Shown piece after piece: positions 1 through 7,551 of a DNA stretch of 15,171 nt. The notes beneath the pieces were generated by a model, which saw nothing but the letters and a program-made list of their open reading frames with translations, searched no databases and was not told the origin of the DNA. Each line of letters opens with the position of its first letter. The stretch's first letter is position 1. The stretch is from Gammaproteobacteria bacterium (GTDB lineage: Bacteria; Pseudomonadota; Gammaproteobacteria; Arenicellales; Arenicellaceae). Both the position numbers and the translations under genes were made by a program. The stretch lies in assembly GCA_030426005.1 (NCBI GenBank), contig JAUHZM010000040.1, forward strand, positions 1 to 15,171, given 5' to 3'.

Positions 1-437
1 CGCGCTTTAGTCGAAATATGCGACAAATTGCACTGGTCGTGGTGCCTTTATTGTTATTGCAGGCTGGCCTGGCGTTCTGGTACGTACCTATCGTTTTCGG
101 CGAGCAATGGGCGCATGCGGTGCCTTTACTGGCGATTTTATGTTTGTCAGCGATACCTCGAGCCTTCGGTGAAAGTGCCTCAGCATTGATGCTGGCGGCC
201 AACCGTATTCGACACGACTTTGTGTGGAATACATTGTTGACCGCCCTGTTCATCGTTGTGGTGGCCTGCGCATCGACGGTCAGCCTGATGAGCGTCGCTG
301 TGGGGATTCTTTTAGTTTATCTGGTAAGCAATCCTTGGTATCTGGTTTACGCCTGGCGCCTTTGTTGCCAGCCTCAAAAAGCCGAAATAGCACGAGATGC
401 CAAACAACTAGCAAGGGGAGTGGGTTATGGCCATTGA
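1..437 (+). CDS. Wzx-like polysaccharide flippase, C-terminal part (5' end outside window)
   Basis: The reading frame is open from the left edge (first full codon at base 3), so the methionine at 18 is probably internal and the gene is truncated by the window. The visible ~145 residues hold three or four hydrophobic segments of about 20 residues. The stretch around residues 25-55 (FGEQW, then AVPLLAILCLSAIPR) resembles the late transmembrane region of MOP/PST-family flippases such as WzxC, which move undecaprenyl-linked repeat units across the inner membrane. The stop codon overlaps the start of the following glycosyltransferase gene by 11 bases, which indicates translational coupling in one operon. 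The assignment rests on hydrophobicity, this resemblance and the EPS context; the N-terminal half is not visible. Another multi-span polysaccharide membrane protein is possible but less likely. Confidence 0.72.
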   Translation, partial: RFSRNMRQIALVVVPLLLLQAGLAFWYVPIVFGEQWAHAVPLLAILCLSAIPRAFGESASALMLAANRIRHDFVWNTLLTALFIVVVACASTVSLMSVAVGILLVYLVSNPWYLVYAWRLCCQPQKAEIARDAKQLARGVGYGH

Positions 438-1455
438 TTCTAATGCACCAAATAAGGCGACGAAATCACCCGTAGTGAGTGTCGTCATGCCGGTGTACAA
501 CGTACAGGATTACATCGAAACGGCTGTTGAGTCTGTCTTGACGCAAACGTTTACTCAGTTCGAGTTGATTGTGATAGACGACGAGTCACCAGATGATTCG
601 ATTGCACGGATACAGAAATTGATCGACACAGATTCGCGTATTCGACTTGTTCAACAGGAAAACCGGGGACTAGCCGGGGCTCGTAATACGGGTATTCGCT
701 TAGCGCGCGGCGAGTTCGTTGCGTTTCTAGATTCGGATGACTTCTGGCATCCTGACAAGCTACAGCGGCATGTAACCTTGATGCAAGGTGATCCGGCGAT
801 TGGAATTTCATTTAGTGCATCGATGTTTGTTAATGAGCAGGGAGAGCCGCTAAACAAACTGCAAACACCGGCGATTAAGTCTGAATACACGCCACGAGAC
901 GTGTTTTGTCGCAACCCAATTGGCAATGGTTCCGCACCAGTGATTCGTAAGGGTGTGTTACAACAATTGGCGTTCCGTGGCATGGATAAGCATGGTCGAC
1001 AAGTGGACTACTGGCAGTATTTCAATGAATCTCTAAAGCAATCGGAAGACATCGATTGTTGGACTCGACTGGCACTACTGACGGCTACTGAGTTCTGTTT
1101 GATTGACCAAGCGCTTACTTACTATCGCCTGAACAACGCCGGTTTGTCGGCTGATGTCACCAGTCAGTACCAGACCTGGCTCAAGTTCATTGATGGTCTG
1201 GAGCAGCTGGCACCTGAATTCGTGAAACGACATACCGCTGCCGCAAAGGCGTTTCAGTGTCGCTATATCGCACGCCGTTGCATTTCACAGGCGCAAGGGG
1301 CGCAGGCGCTATCCTGGTTTGCCAAAGCACTTCGCTATAGCCCAAGTGCACTAATGACTGAGAAAAAACGCACGCTGGTTACTGCGGTGGCGAGCCTTGT
1401 GATGGCGTGTTTGCCCGCAGCAGGGCAGCGTAAACTGGTTGCGCGATTTCTTTAA
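427..1455 (+). CDS. Family 2 glycosyltransferase (GT-A fold)
   Basis: This 342-residue protein should add a sugar from a nucleotide-sugar donor to the lipid-linked repeat unit at the cytoplasmic face of the inner membrane. The N-terminal GT-A domain is clear: VSVVMPVYN at about 17-25, the nucleotide-binding DD at 51-52, NRGLAGARNTG at 79-89 and the metal-binding DSDD at 102-105. A later SEDIDCW (206-212) fits the acidic catalytic-base region of GT2 enzymes. The C-terminal ~100 residues look helical and carry no motif I recognise. The ATG at 427 follows a purine-rich AAGGGGAG a few bases upstream and lies inside the end of the flippase gene. The gene converges on the minus-strand operon with only 23 bases between stop codons, and I see no convincing terminator there. 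The sugar and linkage cannot be told from sequence. Confidence 0.9.
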   Translation: MAIDSNAPNKATKSPVVSVVMPVYNVQDYIETAVESVLTQTFTQFELIVIDDESPDDSIARIQKLIDTDSRIRLVQQENRGLAGARNTGIRLARGEFVAFLDSDDFWHPDKLQRHVTLMQGDPAIGISFSASMFVNEQGEPLNKLQTPAIKSEYTPRDVFCRNPIGNGSAPVIRKGVLQQLAFRGMDKHGRQVDYWQYFNESLKQSEDIDCWTRLALLTATEFCLIDQALTYYRLNNAGLSADVTSQYQTWLKFIDGLEQLAPEFVKRHTAAAKAFQCRYIARRCISQAQGAQALSWFAKALRYSPSALMTEKKRTLVTAVASLVMACLPAAGQRKLVARFL

Positions 1456-1478
1456 TCCATTTCTAGCAAAACTAGCCC

Positions 1479-2414
1479 TTAAGCAATTAGGCTGCGTAGG
1501 CGCCAGTAGCACCACTTGAGTTTCAAGGCTTTTGATCTTGCGTCTTTTAGGAGCTGCTTGGCAGCTTGAGGGTTGCCGCCACGAATGTTACGCCGAGCTA
1601 GATCGAGTAAGTGCCCAGCAATATAGGCTCGTACTGCTGGCATGCGATTAGTGGGAATTGCGCCGTGGTCAAGTTTGTTTTGTAGGCGTTGAGAAAAGGG
1701 CATTTCCCCAACTGCGGATTCGGTTTGCATTAAGGAGCCGCTAACCTCTTGAAAATAGTGCGCGCAGGCATTCGGGCTATAAGCGATTTGTTGTGCCAAC
1801 GCGAGTTCGCAAAATAGCGACTGATCTTCGCCCATATTCTCGCCAACTGGAAACCCGCCTAAGTCTTCAAACACATCTTTGCGCACACACATGCTTGAGG
1901 TATTAAACGGTAAATCACCTTGGGCGGCGCTAAGAAAGAAGTCCGGTAGAATTTGCCAACGGCGCTCTGGATCCAGACCGCGCAATCGCGCTTTCTTTTT
2001 CTCCCCGGAAGCTTGCCAGATAAACTCATAGGCGGTGCCGAATGCACCGCAGTCAGGAAAACGTAAATAAAGCTCTTCAATAGTAGCCAAAAAGCTAGGT
2101 TTGTAACTATCATCCGCGTCAAGGAACGCAATTAGTGGATTGGACGCCAGACTGACGCCAGTATTGCGAGCTGCCGACACACCGGCATTTTGCTGCTGGT
2201 GCAAACGGATGCAACGGTTAGCAAATTCTGTTTGCAGCGCCTTGATAACGACCACCGACTCGTCATTTGAACCGTCATCCACCAGAATGATTTCTACCCG
2301 CTCAGGTGCAATTCCAGCTTGATCCAAAACCGACATCACCGCACGACGAAGACTCGTGGCCTTGTTGTAGACCGGGATGATCACTGAAAACGACACGGGT
2401 GATTGATTTTGCAT
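1479..2414 (-). CDS. Family 2 glycosyltransferase (GT-A fold)
   Basis: This 311-residue enzyme is the last gene of the minus-strand EPS operon. Its GT-A signatures are VIIPVYNKA near residues 11-19, DDGS at 46-49 (UDP binding), NAGVSAARNTG at about 76-86 and the metal-binding DADD at 99-102. GED at 195-197 fits the catalytic-base position. The likely role is adding one sugar of the polysaccharide repeat unit in the cytoplasm. The ATG at 2414 has a GGAG about nine bases upstream. A 54-base gap separates it from the sulfotransferase gene, the largest gap in this operon. It is clearly related to the enzyme at 427-1455 but diverged beyond the motifs, so it probably makes a different linkage. Donor and acceptor are unknown. 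Confidence 0.9.
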   Translation of the reverse strand: MQNQSPVSFSVIIPVYNKATSLRRAVMSVLDQAGIAPERVEIILVDDGSNDESVVVIKALQTEFANRCIRLHQQQNAGVSAARNTGVSLASNPLIAFLDADDSYKPSFLATIEELYLRFPDCGAFGTAYEFIWQASGEKKKARLRGLDPERRWQILPDFFLSAAQGDLPFNTSSMCVRKDVFEDLGGFPVGENMGEDQSLFCELALAQQIAYSPNACAHYFQEVSGSLMQTESAVGEMPFSQRLQNKLDHGAIPTNRMPAVRAYIAGHLLDLARRNIRGGNPQAAKQLLKDARSKALKLKWCYWRLRSLIA

Positions 2415-2468
2415 TGTTCAGCGCTCCATGTGGCAGTTGTATTACTAACTCGTTTGCAGTTGAACAAA

Positions 2469-3347
2469 TTAGCCATTGGCCAATAAAAGTTGCTCAATGC
2501 GCTGCATTTCCTCTTTAAAGTACTGGTCTAAGTGTACTTTAGAAAACTCAGACAGTTGGTGCCGTTGACCATGGCGAATATTTTGATTTCGCAGTCGTTG
2601 CCAGATCTGATGTCTAAATTTCGCTGGGAAGAGTAGTTTGAATGGTCCAAGCAACCAGTCTTTGATTGGGTGTTTGATATTCAGGGCCGCGTGTAACCAC
2701 GGAAACTTTGGTACACCGGAAGCATTTAAGTGCGCAGTGCGTTCGGGTAGCGTGTGCGGCTCAACACCGAGAAAGTGACACACGCGATTAACTATCTTTT
2801 GTGGGTTACTGTGGAGTTCGCGGTAGTCCAACAGCAGTACATTTTGGTGACCGAACAAGGCCTGGTATTGTTCGATGTGTTCAGCGATGAGTCCAAGTCG
2901 GCAGTAATTAAAACCATACTCCACGCCATTGAGGTCACGCTGCTTACCATTAATCTCGTCTTCGATTGCCTGTTCCAATGATTCGGTTTCCAACCCTTCT
3001 CGGACCTGATGTCCCCACATGGATAAGGCGCGCTCGACGGGGTTTCGAATCAGGCAAATAATTTTGCAATCTGGGATCTCCGCATGAATTCGCTTTGCAC
3101 TGTCAGCATAGTAGAGGTAGGCGGTAGACGCTTCGCCCAGCGCTTTTTCAGCGCGCTGATCAAACAATTCGGCATACTGTTTTTGTTCCGTGATAACCGG
3201 AAAGTTGAACTTTTGTTCCCGACAAAAATAGTGTGGTTCTTTTAGGTCTGGCAGAAAGATATCGGGGTTACTATTCAATAAGTCATGCAGCGTCGTGGTG
3301 CCAGATTTAGCTGCGCCAACGATGATAAAGTTAGGTGTGCGAGTCAT
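2469..3347 (-). CDS. PAPS-dependent sulfotransferase of the polysaccharide locus
   Basis: This 292-residue protein should transfer a sulfo group from PAPS to a hydroxyl or amine, most likely on a sugar of the polymer made here. The 5'-phosphosulfate-binding loop is intact at about 10-20 (VGAAKSGTTTL, with K14 as the key lysine). KEPHYF at 36-41 is typical of the family. The 3'-phosphate-binding element at 97-110 (IICLIRNPVERALS, with R101 and S109) is also intact. Length fits Sulfotransfer_1/3 proteins. There is no signal peptide, so it is probably cytoplasmic, where PAPS is available. A strong GGAGG lies just upstream of the ATG, which is inside the last 17 bases of the polymerase gene, so the two are coupled. 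The fold and donor are well supported; the acceptor is inferred from context only. Confidence 0.9.
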   Translation of the reverse strand: MTRTPNFIIVGAAKSGTTTLHDLLNSNPDIFLPDLKEPHYFCREQKFNFPVITEQKQYAELFDQRAEKALGEASTAYLYYADSAKRIHAEIPDCKIICLIRNPVERALSMWGHQVREGLETESLEQAIEDEINGKQRDLNGVEYGFNYCRLGLIAEHIEQYQALFGHQNVLLLDYRELHSNPQKIVNRVCHFLGVEPHTLPERTAHLNASGVPKFPWLHAALNIKHPIKDWLLGPFKLLFPAKFRHQIWQRLRNQNIRHGQRHQLSEFSKVHLDQYFKEEMQRIEQLLLANG

Positions 3348-4731
3348 TTAGCACCTCCGGTTGAGTCGACGAATGTTGATTGCTTGAGAGCGTTTCAGAA
3401 ATTATTCGGAACCGCCCGAGTAAATTGTGTTGATACGTGTCCACATCTTCAAAGCATTCACGGATGCCGACACCGATTAATAACCAAGCTGGCCAGGTCA
3501 TGTAGGCCAATGCTTCAACGTTTTCGCTCATAGAAAAAAAGCCCAGAATGAGACACATGCCAAGCCCTAGACGAGAACTCACTTGATACTGTGCTTTGAT
3601 TAAGAGCACCAACAGGGTTAATACAAATGGGATTAGAAATGCAAGAAAGCCTAGAAACCCTTTAACAAAGAGTAAACCGTACCAATTGTGATGCGAGCCG
3701 ATCGGCATAAATTCCACTAAATGGGTGCCGGTTTCCACCACGCCATGGCCAAACCAGAAGGCTTCGGACTGCCAGCGGTACAGTGCTATATTGCCTAGAC
3801 TTGCGCGTACCCGGGTCGAATCTGCCCGTGCTTCCTTAATGTCGTTTAAGGTGGTCAGCAGAAGTTCTGAAATCGGGTCGAACAGCATGGCCACAACAAG
3901 GATGCCGCAGGCGGTTGTGACGATTACCCAAGGACGCGTCAGCCGCGACAGTCCCCAAACTGCAAGAGGAATGAGCAATAGAACGATAATCCCCATACGT
4001 GAGCTGGCGAGAAAAATCATCAAGGCGTTCCCGATCAGTCCAACAGTCTTCCAGAATCGGTCTTTTTCAAACCAGGCGCATAAAAAGTAGATATTGGCAA
4101 CGAATCCGACGGCGGGCGCCCAGGGCGCGAAGTAACGCCAGCGCGGACGACCATTAAATGGGTCTATCTCATACAGACGTATCGTGAAAAACTCGGGGCC
4201 AGCACCACCGAAAATTTTGAGCGGCGACACATACAGTGTTTCAGGCAGGCGCAGAATAAATGCCATGATCAGGATTGGCGTAACAAGTACCGCGATCAAT
4301 CCGACGATGCACGCTGCGCGACAGATCACCTGATATCGAAGCTTCAGCGTGTAGCCCAACACGATAAAAATACTCAGCAATGCCCAACCCTTAGCCCAAC
4401 CAATAGTGGATTTAATGACCTTGCCGAATCCAAGATTAAAATCCACGTGCGCAATCACTAGTGTGAACTCAAGTACTAAGGCGCTGAGACACCAAAGCAC
4501 GATCAGCCACTTGGTATTCTTGTGGCTGAGCTTGATTCCGCTGACCCAGCGTGCGATGACCACCGCGGCCAGACCCCAACCGAGTACCGGGGCCACCAAA
4601 TACAACGCGCCAACCAGATAGAACGCAAAGGTCAACGTGATGCAGCGGGTGATAATGTGTTCATCATCGCTGAGCTGCTCAAAACCGTGCCAACGTTGAT
4701 GGCGTATTTTGTTATACAGGCCGTGTAGCAT
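3331..4731 (-). CDS. Wzy-like polysaccharide polymerase / O-antigen ligase family membrane protein
   Basis: This 466-residue protein is strongly hydrophobic, with about ten to twelve membrane segments and a large periplasmic loop in the second half. That loop holds features of the Wzy_C/WaaL family: SSRMG at 244-248, a polar stretch with R307 and R309, W320 followed by FGHG at 327-330, and the HHNWYG motif at 347-352 leading into a glycine-containing membrane segment (KGFLGF). In this locus it most likely polymerises undecaprenyl-linked repeat units in the periplasm; a ligase role is the alternative and cannot be excluded. The ATG at 4731 lies one base after the stop of the chain-length gene, and its 3' end overlaps the sulfotransferase gene. 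The last ~60 residues are a soluble cytoplasmic-looking tail. Confidence 0.82.
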   Translation of the reverse strand: MLHGLYNKIRHQRWHGFEQLSDDEHIITRCITLTFAFYLVGALYLVAPVLGWGLAAVVIARWVSGIKLSHKNTKWLIVLWCLSALVLEFTLVIAHVDFNLGFGKVIKSTIGWAKGWALLSIFIVLGYTLKLRYQVICRAACIVGLIAVLVTPILIMAFILRLPETLYVSPLKIFGGAGPEFFTIRLYEIDPFNGRPRWRYFAPWAPAVGFVANIYFLCAWFEKDRFWKTVGLIGNALMIFLASSRMGIIVLLLIPLAVWGLSRLTRPWVIVTTACGILVVAMLFDPISELLLTTLNDIKEARADSTRVRASLGNIALYRWQSEAFWFGHGVVETGTHLVEFMPIGSHHNWYGLLFVKGFLGFLAFLIPFVLTLLVLLIKAQYQVSSRLGLGMCLILGFFSMSENVEALAYMTWPAWLLIGVGIRECFEDVDTYQHNLLGRFRIISETLSSNQHSSTQPEVLNDSHT

Positions 4732-4732
4732 A

Positions 4733-6112
4733 CTAGTCCGCCTCGTTCGGGCGTTCGTGGATGCTGTGGCCCATTAATTGTTTGCGTACATCGGCCAGTA
4801 TCACTGCCAGTGAAAGCAAGCCAAACACCATGAATAACGCAACGATAATCAGTTTTGCCTGCAAGCGATCGCGTTTGATGGTGCCACCAGGTTCGGTCAA
4901 TAGTTGTGTTAATGGGTAGGTCGCATAAATATCCAGTCGACTGGTATCCAGCTTGGCCAACGCGGAACTGAAAATTGCTTCGGCAATCTGATGATTACGT
5001 TTTAAATCGTTCAGATTAGCGGCTTCGCGCGTATGGGACTTGATACGGTCAGCATAGAGCTCACGTTGCTCAGATAAGACTGCGATGCGAGCTTTGGTCC
5101 CTTCGATTGTCGCCAGCTGCTGATTGATACTTTGCAAGGTGCTTCCAAGGTCTTCAGATAAGAGCCCATACAGCTGAGCGCGATTCAGTGATTTAAGATC
5201 TGGAATGGCGCTAAGGTTGTTTGCTAGCGCACTGCGGATGCCGGTTAATTCTTTGGTGATCTGCTGGCGTAAAGGGTTCTGTGGTCCGTATACCTCACGC
5301 ATACTGGATTCTTTGGCCTGTGTCTCAGCCAGTGTTTTCAACGCGCTGCGCGTGGTCGGGTTGGCTTGCGGCAATAACAAGGCTTTTGCTTGTGCCGGCG
5401 AGATACCTAACTGGTTCAATTCGGCCTCCAGTTTTGCGGACTGCGCAGCAAACTCGACCTCGGCTCGGCTTTGTTCAGTACGCAGCTGCTCGGCATCACT
5501 CAGCCAGGTTTGAAATTGGCCATCAGAGACAATATGTGCATTAGTCTGGTATTCCACAATTGCCTCGCGTGCCTCCCGCAAACGCTTTTTAGCTTCCGAC
5601 AGGTTGCCTTCAACCCCTTGATAATGGCGTTCGATTTCATTCGTTCTCAGTTCATCCAGGACGGTATGGAAAATCGTGTTATAGAGCTCTGCTCTACGTT
5701 TTAATTCTTCAGGCGATCTCCCTTTGAGCGAGAACTGCATCGCGGGGGTTTGGTCGATCAGTCGAATGCGCGGTTTACTGAATGCGTTAGCCGGTACCGC
5801 GTAAGCTTGTGCGGCGCGTTGAATAACGGCGTCGCTCAGTGCGATCTCTTTGTAGGTGTTCTTCGGGCTGATCGAGACGCTACCATAGGCATTCTTACCA
5901 CTACTGCGTGCTTCACCTAAGTTGTCCAGGTTGATGGTTGACGCGCGCTCGGTACCGGGTAACAAGACCACCCAATCGGTTTTGTACTTCGGGCGCTCGA
6001 ACACGGTGTTCAGTATGGCGATGATGACCGTCAGGACAAACAGTACTACAACCCGAAACTTGACGCGCCAAGCACTCGAGAGGAAAGCGCGGAAGAACAG
6101 CGGCCAGTTCAC
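4733..6112 (-). CDS. Wzz/GumC-like chain-length determinant (polysaccharide co-polymerase without kinase domain)
   Basis: This 459-residue inner-membrane protein has a transmembrane helix at about 20-38, a long periplasmic region and a second helix at about 420-440. Much of the periplasmic part (roughly 150-385) is charged, Ala/Glu/Gln/Leu-rich and likely coiled coil. A Pro/Gly-containing stretch lies just before the second helix, as in Wzz/GumC proteins. It should oligomerise around the polymerase and set polymer length. The cytoplasmic tail is only ~20 residues, with no Walker motifs or tyrosine cluster, so it lacks the BY-kinase domain of Wzc proteins and no separate kinase gene is visible here. 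The start codon is GTG, in a four-base GTGA overlap with the stop of the exporter gene, implying translational coupling. Confidence 0.87.
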   Translation of the reverse strand: MNWPLFFRAFLSSAWRVKFRVVVLFVLTVIIAILNTVFERPKYKTDWVVLLPGTERASTINLDNLGEARSSGKNAYGSVSISPKNTYKEIALSDAVIQRAAQAYAVPANAFSKPRIRLIDQTPAMQFSLKGRSPEELKRRAELYNTIFHTVLDELRTNEIERHYQGVEGNLSEAKKRLREAREAIVEYQTNAHIVSDGQFQTWLSDAEQLRTEQSRAEVEFAAQSAKLEAELNQLGISPAQAKALLLPQANPTTRSALKTLAETQAKESSMREVYGPQNPLRQQITKELTGIRSALANNLSAIPDLKSLNRAQLYGLLSEDLGSTLQSINQQLATIEGTKARIAVLSEQRELYADRIKSHTREAANLNDLKRNHQIAEAIFSSALAKLDTSRLDIYATYPLTQLLTEPGGTIKRDRLQAKLIIVALFMVFGLLSLAVILADVRKQLMGHSIHERPNEAD

Positions 6113-7293
6113 AGGATGCCTCCCAGTAAAATTGGGCCAAATAGCTCGCCGATACCGCGTGCTACGTCACGCAGATTGGTGAAACGCGAGTCATAACATG
6201 CCACGCCATCATCCGGCATCAAGTATGGATTGACGGTGTAGTCGGACGCGTTCGCGAGTAATTGATTAATAGAGCGACGAATCACAATCTGTTCAGTACT
6301 GCCATGATGACGTGTAACCAATAAAATACTGCGCGATGCATTCGCGTTGTGTGTGCCACCGACGCAGTTGGCAGAGATCGCCGCATCCAACAAGCTTGCG
6401 CCGTAGACCAGTCGGGTCGCGTCGTTACCGATTGCGGACTGTGCATTGCTAAGCGCCGGCGCCGTCAGGTTAGACATCAGAACGCGCATGCCGGGAGGAG
6501 TAATTGGCGTGGGACGAATTAGTCGCGTATCTTCTTCACCACGTGAGGCAATATAGATCTCGTCGCCCTGTATTAACGTGGGCATGGTTTGATACCGAGC
6601 ACCTTCCACCAGGTCGCGTATGTTGAGCAGGTAATGCTTGCCATGGCGTTTCAAAATAACCATACGTAAATCAGCGTCGGGTCGAATTCCACCGGCTGCA
6701 CGCAATGCTGATGTTAGGTTTCGCCCGGCGGTGAATGCGCCGGTTTCGTGTTGAAAGGCATCTTCAGGTTTGGTCGCAGGTTGCCCATTGATTGTGACTT
6801 GCCCCTGGCTGAACACGGCGCCGAACACCGATACCTGAATACTGGATGCGCGCACTAAGCTGATGTCCAGCATGGTTTGATCATCGTGAAACCAGCCTTG
6901 ACGTAGCAGACTGGATTGCAGTGACTGAATCAATGTACGTCGATCTAGACCTGAAGCGGGTAGCGGCTCACTGAATGGAATCTCTATCTCACCGGCCGCA
7001 TTGATCTGATATAGACCGTCATAATCTGGCATTGTTTGAATCTTCATTTTCACCCAGTCACCGCGCGAGAAGCGTGGTGTGCTCATCTCAACCTCGTTGA
7101 CAGTTGCTAGGTGTTGCTGTTGCAAAGCCCGAAAGGTACTTACCGTTTGATTGTCGAGCCTGACAGTACGATGAAAGGTGTGATCCGTTTCCGGGCCAGC
7201 GTTATCTAAGTGTTTGGGCATAACAGTGCAGGCGCTCACTATTAGCAGTAGACCGCCAATAATCGTAATGCGTTTTAGATACGTGCCAAACAT
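6109..7293 (-). CDS. Wza-like polysaccharide export lipoprotein
   Basis: This outer-membrane export protein heads the minus-strand operon. From the ATG at 7293 it is 394 residues. It has a basic start (residues 7-8, KR), a hydrophobic stretch and a lipobox ending in SAC with the acylated cysteine at 22. A Poly_export-type beta domain follows (roughly 75-160), then SLBB-like beta-grasp regions (about 160-250 and 270-360). Two cysteines in the second region could form a disulfide. The protein should form the periplasmic and outer-membrane channel for the polymer. The frame extends upstream to an ATG at 7347, but that start would add 18 hydrophobic residues ahead of a good lipoprotein signal, has no ribosome-binding site and lies inside a promoter-like repeat. 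I therefore prefer 7293, which has a G-rich stretch just upstream. Confidence 0.88.
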   Translation of the reverse strand: MFGTYLKRITIIGGLLLIVSACTVMPKHLDNAGPETDHTFHRTVRLDNQTVSTFRALQQQHLATVNEVEMSTPRFSRGDWVKMKIQTMPDYDGLYQINAAGEIEIPFSEPLPASGLDRRTLIQSLQSSLLRQGWFHDDQTMLDISLVRASSIQVSVFGAVFSQGQVTINGQPATKPEDAFQHETGAFTAGRNLTSALRAAGGIRPDADLRMVILKRHGKHYLLNIRDLVEGARYQTMPTLIQGDEIYIASRGEEDTRLIRPTPITPPGMRVLMSNLTAPALSNAQSAIGNDATRLVYGASLLDAAISANCVGGTHNANASRSILLVTRHHGSTEQIVIRRSINQLLANASDYTVNPYLMPDDGVACYDSRFTNLRDVARGIGELFGPILLGGIL

Positions 7294-7330
7294 TCCCCAG
7301 AACCCCAAAATGATAATTAGATGCGATGAA

Positions 7331-7347
7331 ATTATCATAATTATCAT
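7331..7347 (-). promoter_or_regulatory. Operator-like repeat, copy 1 (exporter side)
   Basis: Read on the minus strand this is ATGATAATTATGATAAT, matching copy 2 at 7468-7484 in 16 of 17 positions but in opposite orientation. It lies 38 bases upstream of the preferred exporter start and just downstream of a TTGACT hexamer (minus strand, 7356 to 7351), so a bound protein would sit on the promoter. Its central 15 bases match the Fur 7-1-7 consensus at 12 of 14 defined positions. The regulator is not identified. Confidence 0.5.
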
Positions 7348-7370
7348 TTAAGTCAAGAAAATGACCGCAA

Positions 7371-7382
7371 TTATTCGAATAA
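7371..7382. promoter_or_regulatory. Perfect 12-bp palindrome in the divergent control region
   Basis: TTATTCGAATAA is a perfect 12-base palindrome between the two divergent EPS operons. Its sequence differs from the repeated ATGATAATTATGAT-type motif around it, so it could be a second regulator's site. AT-rich DNA yields such palindromes by chance fairly often. Confidence 0.3.
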
Positions 7383-7467
7383 ATTAGCATTATTATCATA
7401 ATATGTGGGCCAGAACCCCGAATTAGTGTGTCGGATTGGTAGGTAAACCCTTACTAACCAGGTAAAA

Positions 7468-7484
7468 ATGATAATTATGATCAT
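7468..7484 (+). promoter_or_regulatory. Operator-like repeat, copy 2 (sugar-transferase side), Fur-box-like
   Basis: ATGATAATTATGATCAT on the plus strand is the inverted partner of copy 1, and the match continues with few differences on both sides. It ends six bases before a perfect TTGACA hexamer. The 15 bases at 7469-7483 fit the Fur 7-1-7 consensus TGATAATNATTATCA at 13 of 14 defined positions. Partial copies occur at 7310-7319, 7392-7402 and 7509-7518. Placement next to the -35 hexamer suggests control of the plus-strand operon; whether by activation or repression is unknown. Confidence 0.5.
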
Positions 7485-7490
7485 TTTATG

Positions 7491-7519
7491 TTGACATAGT
7501 GATAAATGTGATAATAATA
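7491..7519 (+). promoter_or_regulatory. Putative sigma-70 promoter for the plus-strand EPS operon
   Basis: A perfect TTGACA -35 hexamer lies at 7491-7496. The following DNA is AT-rich (GATAATAATAG at 7510-7520), but no good -10 sits at exactly 17 bases: TAATAA gives 15 and TAATAG gives 18. The -35 is clear and the -10 is ambiguous. The start codon it would serve is at 7552. Confidence 0.45.
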
Positions 7520-7551
7520 GAAGCATAACTTATCAATACGGGGGTATTAAC

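Noticed and set aside
1456..1478. Terminator between the two convergent glycosyltransferase genes
   Set aside because: Only a four-base CTAG/CTAG pairing is visible in the 23-base gap, too weak to call.
4406..4728. Plus-strand frames opposite the polymerase gene
   Set aside because: Their composition is that of antisense shadow; the minus-strand frame has clear membrane segments and motifs.
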